In this document: positions 24,601 to 36,313 of the stretch, piece by piece
How positions within the stretch are numbered: the first letter of the stretch is position 1
Layout: every line of letters starts with the position of its first letter
NCBI GenBank assembly: GCA_027625915.1
Contig: JANTQA010000029.1
Span: 7,006,001-7,070,000 of the forward strand
DNA: 64,000 nucleotides
Direction: 5' to 3'
Source: Anaeramoeba flamelloides
Lineage: Eukaryota > Metamonada > Anaeramoebidae
Notes under the pieces: generated by a model
Seen by the model: the letters and a program-made list of their open reading frames with translations, nothing else
What the model was told of the DNA's origin: nothing
Database searches by the model: none
Program-made: the position numbers and the translations under genes

Positions 24601-27389
24601 TAGAAGAGTTTTTGAAGTCATTACAAAATAATATATGAATAATTTCATCTTTTAAAAAATCTTTTTTTTCTTTTTGAGATGAATTACTTCGTTCTATTAA
24701 AATAATAATAAGTAATTTAAAAAATTCTGAGAGTAATTGTGATTTTATAATATTATGCTCTTTTTCTTTTTCATTCTCTTCATCACTATCATTTTCATCT
24801 TCATCTTCATCTTCGATTTTCATGTCTATTTGTTTTTTCAGTGTGTATATTTTAGATTCCAATTCACTCATTTTTTCATTTCTTGTTTTGAAATTAATTC
24901 TTAAATAATTTTTTAGTTTAAATTCGTTAATTAAATTTGTAATTAATAATTGTGGACCTAAAATAATTGCTGAAATTTGAAGTAAAAAAATGTCTGAATC
25001 AATTCTATGCAAGCATAACGCGGGGTAAGATTGTAAGTTTATTTGGTGATTTACCGATAAGCCATTTCTTTTCCATAGACCAGCGCCAACTTGAGCCGAG
25101 AGTGATCTTATTCTAATAATGTCAACAAAAATACGAAGGAAATTTTTCGAGTTTTGGATGTTGGAGTTTAATGGTAAACTCTTTTTAAATAATTTTTTTA
25201 AATCAAAATTTGGGAATTTCTTTAAAATTCTATTTAGATAATAAGAAAGGAATCTTTGCAATGGTAAATGCATCGATGATGAATCAGAATTTATATCAAA
25301 ATTATAAATATCTATTTCCTTTTTATTTCTGTATATTGCTTCTTCGCCTTCATCATCCTCATCGCCTTCCTCTTCTAAGGCTCGTTGTTTTTGCTTATCT
25401 AACGCTGTAAAAATTAATAATTTATCTTTTATTAATGTATTATTTTCTTTATGGAAAAAATAACACCATTGATCAATTTTCTTCACAAGGATTTTAAATG
25501 TTTTTAGCAATTGCTTAAATACTTGCTCACCTTCCCCAGTCTGGATAATATTTAAAAACCCATCTAATTCATTGAATAACGAATCAATATAAATTTCAAA
25601 ATTATAACTTGTTAAATAATCTTTATTTTCAACAAAAAAACTTATTTGCTTGGAATTTCGTTTCATTGGATTTAGTCCTTGGGAAAAGGAGATAAGGGAT
25701 AAAAAACTGTCCAATAGTTCAAAGTTTTGAAAAAATAAATAATTTTTAATGTAATCGGATTGGAATAAGTATTCTAAATCCTGAAGAGTAGACCAACACA
25801 AATTTTTGGTAATTATCTTATTTTTTAAATCTAAATGATAAAAGTCGGGATTAATTTTCGAAACTGTTGAAGAGTATTGAAAGCAATCAAAAAGGGTTTC
25901 TAAAATGATTTTTAATGTGGAAAATTCATTACAATGCTTTTCTGATAACTTTTCCGAGGAAAATAGTTGCACAGAAAATTCAGTCAATTCTGACCATGAT
26001 CCTTTATTCTGAGTAACAACCCTAAACATCATTTTTTGATATATTTTTAAAAAGCTTTTTGTAAATGCAATTTTAAATGGCTTGTCAACGATAAATAGAT
26101 AGAGTGCTTTTTTAATCTCATCCAAGAGTGCTTCTTCAGCCAGAACAGCAAATTCAAAAAATATGTCTAATAGATTTTTTTCTTCACTAATTCTTTCTTG
26201 AAAGCAATCCCCGACTAATCTTAATGTCCCAGTACCTACTTTACATATTTTTTGAATCCATTTGATTAAAGTTATACATTGGAAGTTTTTATTCCAAATC
26301 TGCTTTACCATTTCCTTTTCTGTTTCGTTATTTTCTTCTATTTCGTTATTTTGCTCTATTTCTGTTTTCTTATTGTTTGTTTGGAATATTATTTGTTTTT
26401 GTTCTTCTTTTTCCTCATCTATTTCTTTTCTTCTGTTCATTTCACATTCTTTTTCTTTTTCTTTTTCTTTTTCTTGATCTTCTTGAATTTTTGTTGGGAG
26501 GCTAATTTGGTAACCTGAGAACAAATAAATCAATTGCTTGAGGAAAATTGGAAATATGATTTGAAATCGCTTGAGATATGTTTCTTCTAAATAAATTTCG
26601 GGGTTTTCAGGTGGGCCTTGATGGTGCTTACAAAATCCACTTGGACTCCATGATTCTTCATTGCCACAGTCACAACAACCAACACCTTTTCATATTCATT
26701 GAATTTTATTAATGTTATTATTGTAATTTTGTAAAAGTATGCCAGATTTGAAAACAAGTTAATGGTTACACCAATAAAACATAAAAAAGAAGAGAGCTGA
26801 GGTGAATAAAAGATTATAATTTACCTGATCGTTGTGAAAAAAAAATGTGTCCTTCATGATCACCATTATGAAAGCAATTGTAGCACAAGCAAGATGCTAT
26901 TGAATAACCGAACGGAAAAAAGGGAAAAAAACAAAAAAACTGTAAAAAGAAAGAAAACAAAGAAACAAATAAAAAAAAATTTCATACTTTTGTGCTTTTG
27001 ACATGTTAAACATTTATAAATAATCGTGTCTCCTGTGGTTGTTTGAGATTTTGTGGGGGTTAATTTAGATGTTTTTGTTTGGCAACCCAGAAAGATTTAT
27101 TATCTATTAAAAAGCAATTTTGAAAAAAAAAGAAAAAAAAAAATCAAAATTTACCAGGTCCCCAAGAAGCCGTACAAATACCAGAATATTTTTTCCCTTC
27201 TTGTGTTAAATTTTTGTAAAAGGATTTGGGATCTTCACCACCAGATAAAAAAATATCAATTAAACTAAGAAATTTATCACTGGTTTTTATGGTTGGTATA
27301 ATATTAATAAGATAAGACCCAATTTCTTCAGGACTTTCTCTTAGTTTAGATGCAATTTCAAGTTGCGAAATATTTGAAAATTGTGACAT
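21647..27389 (-). CDS. UBR1-like: UBR-box/RING E3 ubiquitin ligase (N-recognin)
   Basis: Ligase of the N-degron pathway: the UBR box binds basic N-terminal residues and the RING recruits an E2. Four exons, 27389-27155, 27032-26988, 26896-26825 and 26685-21647, with introns of 122, 91 and 139 bases, give 1796 residues, typical for UBR1/2. The UBR box spans 72-139: C72, C86, C89, C96, C98, C101, H107, H110, C121/C122, C124, C136, H138/H139. Three tiny introns fall inside it, and the joins are fixed by the zinc pattern. The RING starts C1233-x2-C1236, then C1267-S-H1269-x2-H1272-x2-C1275 and C1308-P-L-G1311, where the family has CPLC. The closing zinc ligand is therefore missing. The C-terminal cap is present (GVRRGRMLKLD, then YKLYL). 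Long KE/QE repeats lie near 190, 960-1030 and 1180-1220. I see no clear ClpS-like domain. It has the same gross layout as UBR1/UBR3, but which subclass is uncertain. Confidence 0.9.
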
Positions 27390-27811
27390 GAAGTCAAAAC
27401 TAAAAAAGGAGAAAATAAAAAATGATTTTTAAACTTGAGTCTTTTGGAGAATAGGACCATAAATTCAAGGTTATAAATTTGAACTCCACTTTCTATTTTT
27501 CAGATTGAATTATTCAAATGGGAAAAAACATAACAATAGGTTTTTTTTGTTTATTTCGAATTGAATCATAGAAAAGTTTGGATATTTAGTTTTCAATCGA
27601 TTTTTTAAGATTTCATTGTCTTTCCCATCAATAGTAACCTAACATATCATTTGCAAAAGTATCAAACAAAAAAAATACAAACCATTTATCATCTTCAATT
27701 TCTTTGAAAGTTTAATCTTCAAAAAGAAAAAGAAAAAGAATAGAGAATTATTTCACTTTTCTTAAACGTTAAATATTAAAGTGTTTGATAACTTTTTATA
27801 AAAATTAACCT
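27390..27811. other. upstream region of the UBR ligase gene
   Basis: Presumed 5' flank and UTR of the minus-strand ligase; AT-rich, with no further exon or recognisable promoter element. Confidence 0.35.
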
Positions 27812-28308
27812 TTTACTGTTGAGAGAAAAATGTTGGACAGAGAAAAATAGTTGAGCAGCAATTTTAATTGATAACATTAATAGAATTACAGAAATCACAG
27901 AAACCTGAAAATCATTTTTAATTTCAATTGTTTGGGAAATAACTAAAGAAAAGAACAATAATCTAGTTATTAGAATAACGATTAATGTAATTCTACTTTT
28001 TCAAAACCTTATCTTTTATAATCTGAAGCTAGTACCCGAAAAATTACCATTTTCAGAATTAATAGTAAACTTTACTAAAACTTAGATTTTTGTTAAAATA
28101 GCATGATCTACTTTAGTTATCAACCCCTCAAATGATTAGTCAACACACACCACAGATTTATGAACTTGTGACATACTTAAACCAGGATTTATATAAAATT
28201 CAATTAGTTAACAATATGATTTGGATTTTCATTTTTACTAATGTTTCCAATTAAAAATGGTGTCCAACTATTTTTCTGTGTCCAAAATTTTTCTCTCAAC
28301 AGTTAAAC
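27812..28308. mobile_element. MITE-like element family K
   Basis: About 497 bp with inverted ends of about 65-70 bases at roughly 85% identity by eye: left ACTGTTGAGAGAAAAATGTT, right reverse-complemented ACTGTTGAGAGAAAAATTTT, both continuing to a TAATTG-AACATTA stretch. The inner part of the arms (AACATTAATAGAA, CAGAAA) resembles that of family L, so K and L may be related. It has no coding frame; the 60-codon minus frame at its left edge is a by-product of the arm. Confidence 0.72.
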
Positions 28309-29605
28309 TAAAATTTGAACTTAGTAGTTTTGAAAATTTTAAGATCTGGCTTAAGGTCTAAGGCTCTTGAAAAGGGAAAAAAGATTATTTGTATTGGCTT
28401 TTTTAGATAAATATATTTAAAAAAAGAATTTTGATTGAAAATTTGTAATTAGGGAATTTTGAAAAATAATAATAAATTGTAATGGTTCGAGAATTCAAAG
28501 ATAAATTGGTTTTTTACTCTCATACAAAATAGTAAGAGAAAAAACAACAAAACGATAAAAAAGGGCTTGGATAGAATTTTTTTTTTTCATTTTTGATTTC
28601 AACAATTTATTTCAAAAATTTATCTCACATTAATGAATTCGAAAAAATATGCTGATTATAATTCTCTGATAGATGATATTTTAATCTCGCCGATGAAGAA
28701 TTATAATTAAATTATTTTTAAGAAAGGAAGGAAATTATAAGAATTATTATTTGAAACGGACTAGTTGTAAACAATAATTAAAATAAACTACAAAACAAAA
28801 AAAAACAAAAAAAATATATTTCCAATTTTATTCTGGATTATAAATAACAAAAAATCTAATAAATTCTCCCTAATTTTTTTAATAATTTTTAAAAATTTTC
28901 TCTAATACAGAATTTCCCAAAATCGTCTTAAAATTACCATACTCAAACAAATTGATCAATTTAATCGAGAAATTTTCAACTAATATTTTTTATTTTTATT
29001 GTTTGTTTAAAACATTTAAATAGGCTGAGTCAGATGATTAAAAGTTTCTTTTAATTATCACCTTTTTGGACCATTTGTATAAGCTTCTTGACTTGATCTA
29101 CATAAATTTTACTAATTTGATTTATCCAGCAACTCTTCTGATTTTAATAATTAGAAACTCTTTCATCATCCTAACAAGTTATTTGGAATAAAACAATGAA
29201 TAATAATTCACAATTTGAAAATTGCCAAAATTGATAGAGTAAGCAAGTGGTAAGAGGTTGATCTAGAGTATAAACAATTAAATCATCATTATAGATATTT
29301 TATTTTTTGTCATTTTTTTCGCCTATCCCAGAAGAAAACGATAACTTTCTTAAGGGAGAGGTCTCAATTATTATTTTTTTTGACTAATTTCTAAATAAGG
29401 ATTCCTGATCTAGAAACCGTTTCAAGATTGAAAATAAACAGGTGTTTTCAGATCTAAGTAATTTGCAAAAATTTTTTTCAGTATGATTAAATGTAGGTAA
29501 AAAAAATTAAGAGAGATTAGTCCCTTAAGAAATTATTTTATGGAATGAATGTTTACAATCCCTGAAATTTGAATAAAGATTGTCTTGTTTCGGGTCTGGC
29601 GAATT
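28309..29605. other. AT-rich spacer, no gene seen
   Basis: No coding frame or shared repeat supported. A short imperfect inverted repeat, TATAATTCTCTGATAG with GAAGAATTATAATT, occurs at 28657-28710. Confidence 0.4.
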
Positions 29606-30040
29606 GTTATTTTGGTTCTTAGATGATAGATCTTGAACCTGATATAGATTTTAAAAGTGGTTCAAAAAGGCAGTTTTTGGTCAAATTATTTTTGTTTTTC
29701 AGAAATCCGATTTTTGAACAGTACAAGACTAATAAGTTGAAAAGTATTTATAGACGATTTTGTTTTTTTTGTTGTTAATTGAATTTTTAATTATTTTTCT
29801 GCCAATTAACCAAATAAAAAAAAATATCTTTTTTCCTAGTTAATTCAACAAACATCATTATAAATTTCAATTCAAAAACGTAAAAACGACATTTTTTTAT
29901 AACTTACATTCCAATTTATTGATCCGACACTCTTCCTTTAAATTGGATTTCGGAAGAAAAAAAATTGACCAAAACTGCCTTTTTGAACCACTGTTAAAAT
30001 CTATATCAGGTTCAAGATCGATCATCTAAGAACCAAATTA
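29606..30040. mobile_element. fold-back element J
   Basis: About 435 bp whose two arms pair for roughly 100 bases. The left arm reads GGTTCTTAGATGATAGATCT then TGAACCTGATATAGATTTTA; the right arm is the reverse complement with only scattered changes, up to a GAAATCC stretch. The loop is about 230 bases without a coding frame. High arm identity suggests recent origin. One copy only. Confidence 0.78.
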
Positions 30041-30384
30041 ACCCGTGGCCACATACTACACAAGATAATCTTTTTTTAAATTTCCTTGATTGTAAACCAT
30101 AAGATGATATTCAAAAAAGAAAAGATTTGTTTAAAATGAGCACTTTATCAGGTTTCTGTTTTTGGATTTTATGATTCAGTTCAAGCAATCCCATAAACAC
30201 ATTTCTAGATCCAAAACCTAATTTAATAAAAACCAAAAATTTAATCAAAAAAAATGTTCAAAAATCGAAAAATTAAAGATTCAACTCTGTATTACTTTGG
30301 GTTCGCTTTCTTTTCACAAATAGAGCTGCAAAAGATGATTTGGTTTCAAAGTTTTAATATCGGTTGACACTCAAAAAAATCTTT

Positions 30385-30880
30385 CTTCATTACTGTGATC
30401 AAAATAAAGTCAGTAAAAAAATATTATGCGAGTTTCAAAATAAAAAGCGTGTTTTTTTGTTATAGAAGACCTATACATTAACCAATCAAAGAAACTGATA
30501 ATAAAGCCTAAAAAAATATTGTATTGGTTTCTTAAAGTTCTATTATTTAAAAAGAAATTCTAAAAATGAAGGATCAAATTCCAAAATTTATCTCAAAAAA
30601 TTGAGTAAATTTTTCATAAAATTGCAAATCAATCAAATGAAAATTCAAAAAAATGCATAAAAATTGAGAATATTATTGAAAATTTTCAACTATTTGCATA
30701 AATAATTTAAATTTTACTAAAAATAACTCGACCTTTACTTTCAAAATTGATTTAAACTTAGGTATACTATTTTGTAGTAGATTGGATGTTGCCTTGGTAC
30801 AAGAAAAAAAAAAAACACGGATAATACTGTGAAACACGGATTATAGTCTTTGTACACACATTATTTTGATCACTATAAAA
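30385..30880. repeat. dispersed element family I, copy 1
   Basis: About 495 bp, collinear with 39765-40215, 49600-49935 and 60000-60345. Landmarks are AAATGAAGGATCAAATTCC, ACTTAGGTATACTATTT and GATTGGATGTTGC. The ends share a short inverted GTGATCAAAATAA. No frame. Confidence 0.62.
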
Positions 30881-31054
30881 TTGGTTTCCACAATCAACAT
30901 TTTTTAAAATTGTAAAAGGCTCTTACTTCCTTAATAATAAGATTTCTCTGTATGAGTTTCAATCAAAAAATCAATACTTTTTAGTGTATTTTTTACACCT
31001 TTTGGATCTCGATGATCATTTTCTCAAAAAAGTTTTTTGTTTTCCAAATTAGAA

Positions 31055-31813
31055 ATGACAAACACCGAAAAAGAAGAAATCAAAAAACCAAACCTCATGA
31101 AAGAGATCAAAATCGATAAATTATGTTTAAATATCTCTGTTGGTGAAAGTGGAGATAGGTTAACAAGGGCATCAAAAGTTCTTGAACAATTAACAAAACA
31201 AAAGCCAGTCCAATCAAGAGGTTTGTGTTAATTTTTCAAATTTTTAGAGGATCTTACGCTTTGTGCCAAGAAGATCTTTGGTTCCAAACAGAAACAAAAA
31301 TTGTTTTTCTTTTTTTCAATTTTTTGCTTTTTTTTTTTGTTACAATTAAAAAATCTTTGTGAATACAAAACCGATCTTCTTCAAATAAACTAAAATAAAA
31401 AACAATAAAATCTAAAAAATATAATCAAATAACAAAAAGCAAGACTAACCATTAGAGGCTTTGGTATTCGAAGAAACGAAAAAATTGCAACACATGTTAC
31501 TGTCAGAGGTAAAAAAGCAGAAGAAATTCTTGAAAGAGGCCTGAGAGTAAAGGAATTTGAACTCCGTAAAGGGTGCTTCACCAAAACAGGTACCTTTGGC
31601 TTTGGTATCGAAGAACACATCGATCTTGGAATGAGATACGATCCTAATGTAGGAATCTATGGTATGGATTTCTACGTGATCTTAAAAAGACCAGGTTACA
31701 GAGTCGCAGAAAAAAAAAGATGTAAAGCAGCAGTAGGTAAAAATCATAGAGTTAATAAAGAAGATGCTATTAAATGGTTTGAAACAAAATTTGAAGGTTA
31801 TATTATTGATTAA
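31055..31813 (+). CDS. RPL11: 60S ribosomal protein L11 (uL5)
   Basis: Large-subunit protein that binds 5S rRNA at the central protuberance. Exons 31055-31220 and 31440-31813 give 179 residues (human RPL11 has 178), with a phase-1 intron of 219 bases splitting the alanine codon after PVQSR. The match is strong throughout: [20 protein letters not shown] near the N-terminus, [45 protein letters not shown] and [15 protein letters not shown]. The start is the ATG at 31055, preceded by AGAA; an upstream in-frame TTG is not used. The gene has higher G+C than its surroundings. The only oddity is the long perfect hairpin 84 bases past the stop (31897-31937). Confidence 0.97.
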
Positions 31814-31896
31814 TCTTTTTCTTTTTTACTATTTTTCTTTTCCTTTGTCATAAGGAAAAAAAAAAAAAGAACTTTTCGTTTTATTTCGAAAGAAAA

Positions 31897-31937
31897 TTCT
31901 CCAGAACCAAAAAAGTTTGTTTTTTGGTTCTGGAGAA
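31897..31937 (+). promoter_or_regulatory. perfect 18-bp hairpin in RPL11 3' region
   Basis: TTCTCCAGAACCAAAAAA, a 5-base loop GTTTG, then the exact reverse complement of the first arm, followed by an A-run. Six of the inner pairs are A-T, but the outer half contains CTCCAGAACC, unusually G+C-rich for this DNA. It sits 84 bases after the RPL11 stop, within the likely 3' UTR. It could be an RNA control element, an end-formation signal, or a tiny inverted-repeat element. Confidence 0.7.
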
Positions 31938-32130
31938 AAAAAAAACAGCCTCAAATAAAATTTTTTTTCTTCTTCGAAAGCAAAAAAACATAATACCAAT
32001 TATTTTTTGGCTTACTTTGATTTTATTTTTCGATAACATCAATTTTAGTTCCAAAATTACTACGTTATAAATTTCTGGGAGTTATTCTCTCACTAATGCC
32101 AAGATCTTTGATTTTTTTATAATTTTTCAA

Positions 32131-32543
32131 ATACTGATAACTTGAAAAATATTTAATAAAATTTTTTGTTCAATTTCCATTTTTGTAATTTATTAGCTTA
32201 ATTTTTAATACAACTCAAGAGAAAGAATCTTTTGAAAGGAAACCAATTTTATAAAGTTTCTTAATCATTTAAACCAATAAAATGCTTTCTTCAAATCTCA
32301 TACTGATAAATTCAAACACATGTAATAAACTTTTTATTCAATTTCCTCTTATGTAATCTTTTAGCTCAGCTTTTAAAAAAGCGTTTGAGAAAGAATATTT
32401 TGATCAACTGATTTTAAAAAGTTTCTTAACATTTAAAATGAATAAAAAGATTCCCTCAAAAGTGAAACTGATTGTGTAAAAAAAATTTGTAAAATGGAAA
32501 TTGAAAGCAAAAAATTTCAGCTATTTTATGGAATTTATCAGTC
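32131..32543. mobile_element. family H elements, one partial and one complete
   Basis: The complete copy is 32302-32543: left arm TACTGATAAATTCAAACAC..., right arm reverse-complemented GACTGATAAATTCCATAAAA; arms of about 55 bases meet at a CAATTTCC stretch. The 32131-32290 piece repeats the left half only (TACTGATAACTTG..., CAATTTCCATTTTTGTAAT, CAAGAGAAAGAATC), so the two lie head to tail. Another complete copy is nested at 40547-40783, and a diverged copy may lie at 42361-42545. Confidence 0.68.
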
Positions 32544-34256
32544 TTAGTAAAACTGTTGTGTACCATTCAAAGATTTAAAAATCAAATCCTTTTTATAAAT
32601 AACCAAATTTTTTATGAACGAAATAACAAACCTACCTAAAGTTCATTAAAGTAGGGGTGTTGATATAATACTCATTTATTGTTGGTTCAGTAAAAGAAGA
32701 TCGACATTTTTTGAAAAAAACACTAGGGTTTTATAGAGTTTTGTTTTAAGTTTGGAAAATGATAATTTTTATTCTTGTTTTTCGATTGACTGAATGGTGT
32801 TTTGAACAAGTGTAATTACATTAGTCAGTATTCTAATAAGTGGGTGAGTTATAATTTAAAAAGTTTGGATTTCTTAAATAAAAGAATAAGATTTAATTCA
32901 TTCAGCATTTGCAAAACAATTTTAATGATAATAATAATTAAAAATCTTTCCAGGGATTATTTTAATTTAATGTATTTTTTACAATACTATATTGCAAAAC
33001 CGAAATTTGTACCTTATAATTAGATAAATTTTACCAGAAGCTTTCTCTTGTTTGATTGTTTCCCAAATTTGACCATTATATTAACAATCAAAAGAAAAAA
33101 TAATCTTTGTTAAAAAAGGGTATTTGTTCGTAGACGGGGGTTTATACTTTAATAAAAAATCTATTATTCTTCGGTTAAGTAATTTGTGAAATTCATGGTT
33201 CTTCGTGGGAATTAAGAATTAAAATTAATTAATTTTGTTGATTTCTTCTAAGAAGCTTTACAATTCATAGGAATTGGAAAAAAAAAAAAAACTTATGAAT
33301 AGTGTTTAAAGTTTTATTATTTTGATTCTGAGCTACCCATCTAAGGTCAGTATGTATTATCTACAATATGAGAATTTTCATAACAAATCGGCAAATTATT
33401 GAATAATTTCTCCTTTCATAATGATGTTGATTATCATCAATTTGTATTTTTTTGTTGATTTTCTGAAAATTTTCCGATAATAATAAAAACTCTAGTAAAT
33501 GAAAAAATTCCAAATAATCAAAAAAATAAAAAATTTGTAATAAATAGTGAATAATTTTTAGTTTTAATTAACACCGGAAAAAATGCCATAAATAGTCAAT
33601 AAACAATAAAAAATCTCTTAAAATCAATGTAACTGATGCTTTATTATTTAGATTTTTTGTATATGAATAAAATTATATCTAATATTGTTGACCTAGCAAA
33701 GATGTTTTCTGAAATAATTGTTAAATTTGTAAAAACTATTATTCTTCATCATAAAATCAGAAATTTTACACTTCTTCAACAATAAAAAAAAAAAAATAAA
33801 ATCAGAAATTTGTTATATTCAGCTAACTTGAGATAATCTTATTTTCGTGTGAAATAATCATATAAAGGCATTTATTGAGTATTTGTCGAAAAAAAATTTT
33901 TTTTAAAAGTTTGTTTCTGGAATCGTAATTGGAGAAATGAAAGTATAATAAATTCTTCAACATTTAAGTGATAAAATATAACTTTATGTTAATGTTTTGT
34001 TTGTTATTTGGGGTTTTTATGGTACTTTTTCAAAATTTTCTGAAAAATTGATTCCCAAAATTGAGTCAATCGTAAAATAATATATAGATAATCTTCAATT
34101 TTTATTTATAGATCGAGAAACATGAGTATACCCGTTTACACTCTCAAAAAGTTATTTTTACATTTCAAAAAATATCTTATATATGATCTGAAATTTTGGG
34201 AAAATATTTAATTAGAATATCCACCTTAATTCCAAAATATTTAAGAGGATAATCGA

Positions 34257-34258
<2 letters not shown>
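32544..34258. other. AT-rich spacer, no gene seen
   Basis: No supported gene or RNA. The 73-codon plus frame at 32802-33023 starts on an uncommon codon and has no domain. A T-run of about 27 bases at 34259-34287 follows. Confidence 0.4.
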
Positions 34259-34287
<29 letters not shown>

Positions 34288-34524
34288 GGTCAAAATCCTG
34301 ATAGAAAGATTATCAATTATATATAAAAATTCCACATTCTGTGATTAATAATGGATATTCCACGACTCTCAGAGTGGGGCACTGGGTGCCCAAATTTATA
34401 TATTTTTTACTATTTGAAAGATTTTTTGTTTCCACTTTATTTTTATTATATTTTCTTTTATTAGTTTAAGTAAAATCAATAGATTTTCGAAACAAAAACA
34501 AAAAGTGAAAAAAACCGCAGTTAT

Positions 34525-34692
34525 GTTTTCCAGAATTTAAAAGAATTGAGTAAAATCTTTGATTTTTCTATATTCTTTTGAATCATGGAAAACCTAGGCA
34601 TTGGTGGTACTTAACGTTAGGTTTTCCGGAATTTAAAAAATTTGAGTAAAATAATAGATTTGTTCTCTATTCTTTTGAATTCTGGAAACCCG
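34525..34692. repeat. two related hairpins in tandem
   Basis: Two units of about 70 bases, 34525-34594 and 34619-34692, each an imperfect inverted repeat of TTTTCC(A/G)GAATT(T/C)AAAAGAAT around a central GAGTAAAAT. The units resemble each other as well, so the structure can be read as a duplicated hairpin. Confidence 0.65.
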
Positions 34693-36049
34693 AATTTAGA
34701 TACTCTATAACACTTACACTTATGATTTTTTTATTAATATCAAAAATAAACAGTAAATTAAAGAAATTTTCGGTTTATTTCAAAAATTACAAAAATAAAC
34801 CTAAACAATTTACGGCATTAACGGCACTTGCCATTACTTCCTCAAATTCTAGACTTGTATTTAGAGTTTTTATACTTTCTCTAATGTGAAAAGATGATAA
34901 ATTATTTTATAATCTTTCTTAAAAATCCAAAGAAAAAAATATCATTTTAAACCAATAAGCAATTTCCAAAAAACCGGGTAAATTTAATACAAAATATCTT
35001 TATAAAATCCAATATTCATATTAATATTTAAATACAAAACATCATTAAAACCAATTTATTTGACTCTTGATAATAATTCAATTTGTTTGTTCGTATGTTA
35101 TTACTTGAATATATTATATTAAATTTTCTGATTTCGATTTTATCCAATATTTTTTAGGGGTAATGAGTGCTATTTATTATTTAATTTTTGATTGAAAAAA
35201 ACCGTTTTCATAACTTGTAAATATTTGAAAATTTTTCTAATAGAATTGAAAACATTTAACTATATATTATTATTTAAAGAATAATTTGTGTCCCTCAATA
35301 CGATTTTTTTCCAAAAAACGTGTTTTTTTTTTTTTTTTCATTTTTTGGAAATATTTCATCCAACATATTTTGGAAAAAATACCCAAGTCATTGATTCAAT
35401 CGATATTAATATTAAACTTAATTTGTTATTGCCATTTAACGAATCGCCCCACTCTCAATGATTATTTTTTACAAAATATAAAAACAAATCCCTACTTTTT
35501 TGTAAATATTGTCTTTCTCTATTTCACTCAAAGTATCACAAAGAAAAATTAGTAAAATGTTTTTCTTCTAATAAATTATTGACTTTTTTATTACTAACTC
35601 ATTGTTATTTGGGTGATTTAATCAAAGAAGAACACTTTTTTACTAAAATTTATAATCATATTGTAATTTAAGCATAAGATCATTGATAAAATTCAGATTC
35701 AATTTATAACATACTTTGAAATAAGACTATTGAGTAACAAATTCTACTCCTACAAGTCAAAAATTGTTGGCTAAAAATGCGAATCATATTATATATTGAA
35801 AAAATTCCAGGGGTATTTAAAATATCAGCCTGAAATTTCTCATCCTTTTTGTGTCTGATATTCTTTCATCTTTTTTCAAATTTCGAATACTTTAAGTCGA
35901 TTTTTTTTAAAAACAAAAAAAAAGGGTAAAAAATAATAATTACAAAAAAGAGGAAATTCTGAATATAATTGAAATATTTTGAAGATATCTAAAAGAAAAA
36001 TATTCTTTAACTTTCTTAAAACATTGAAACTGTTTTTGTGTCAACCAAA
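34693..36049. other. AT-rich spacer, no gene seen
   Basis: No gene supported. The 88-codon plus frame at 35286-35552 begins on TTG, is aromatic-rich and has no recognisable domain. Confidence 0.35.
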
Positions 36050-36200
36050 AAAGCCAGAAAAAGTTGTTTAAATTACATGTTTTTTCAAGTTTGATTTGTA
36101 AAAACTTTTAAATAGAAAGCTATTGAATTGTGATCTTGTAATTCCTTTCAAAAATTGAAACAATTCCAAAAAACAAAAGTGAATACAATATTGAACTTTT
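36050..36200 (+). repeat. dispersed repeat family O, copy 2
   Basis: Counterpart of 846-1000 (GTTTAAATTACATGTTTTTT, TTTGATTTGTAAAAACTTTT). It ends about 110 bases before the importin beta ATG and so may form part of that gene's upstream control region. Confidence 0.55.
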
Positions 36201-36313
36201 TTTGGCAATGAACCTGACATATTATTTATTTTTAAGACTTTTCCCAATTGACAATTTCATTTTGAGAAAAGTGAAATAACCAACCCAACCTTAGCTTTCA
36301 ATATTAAAACGTT

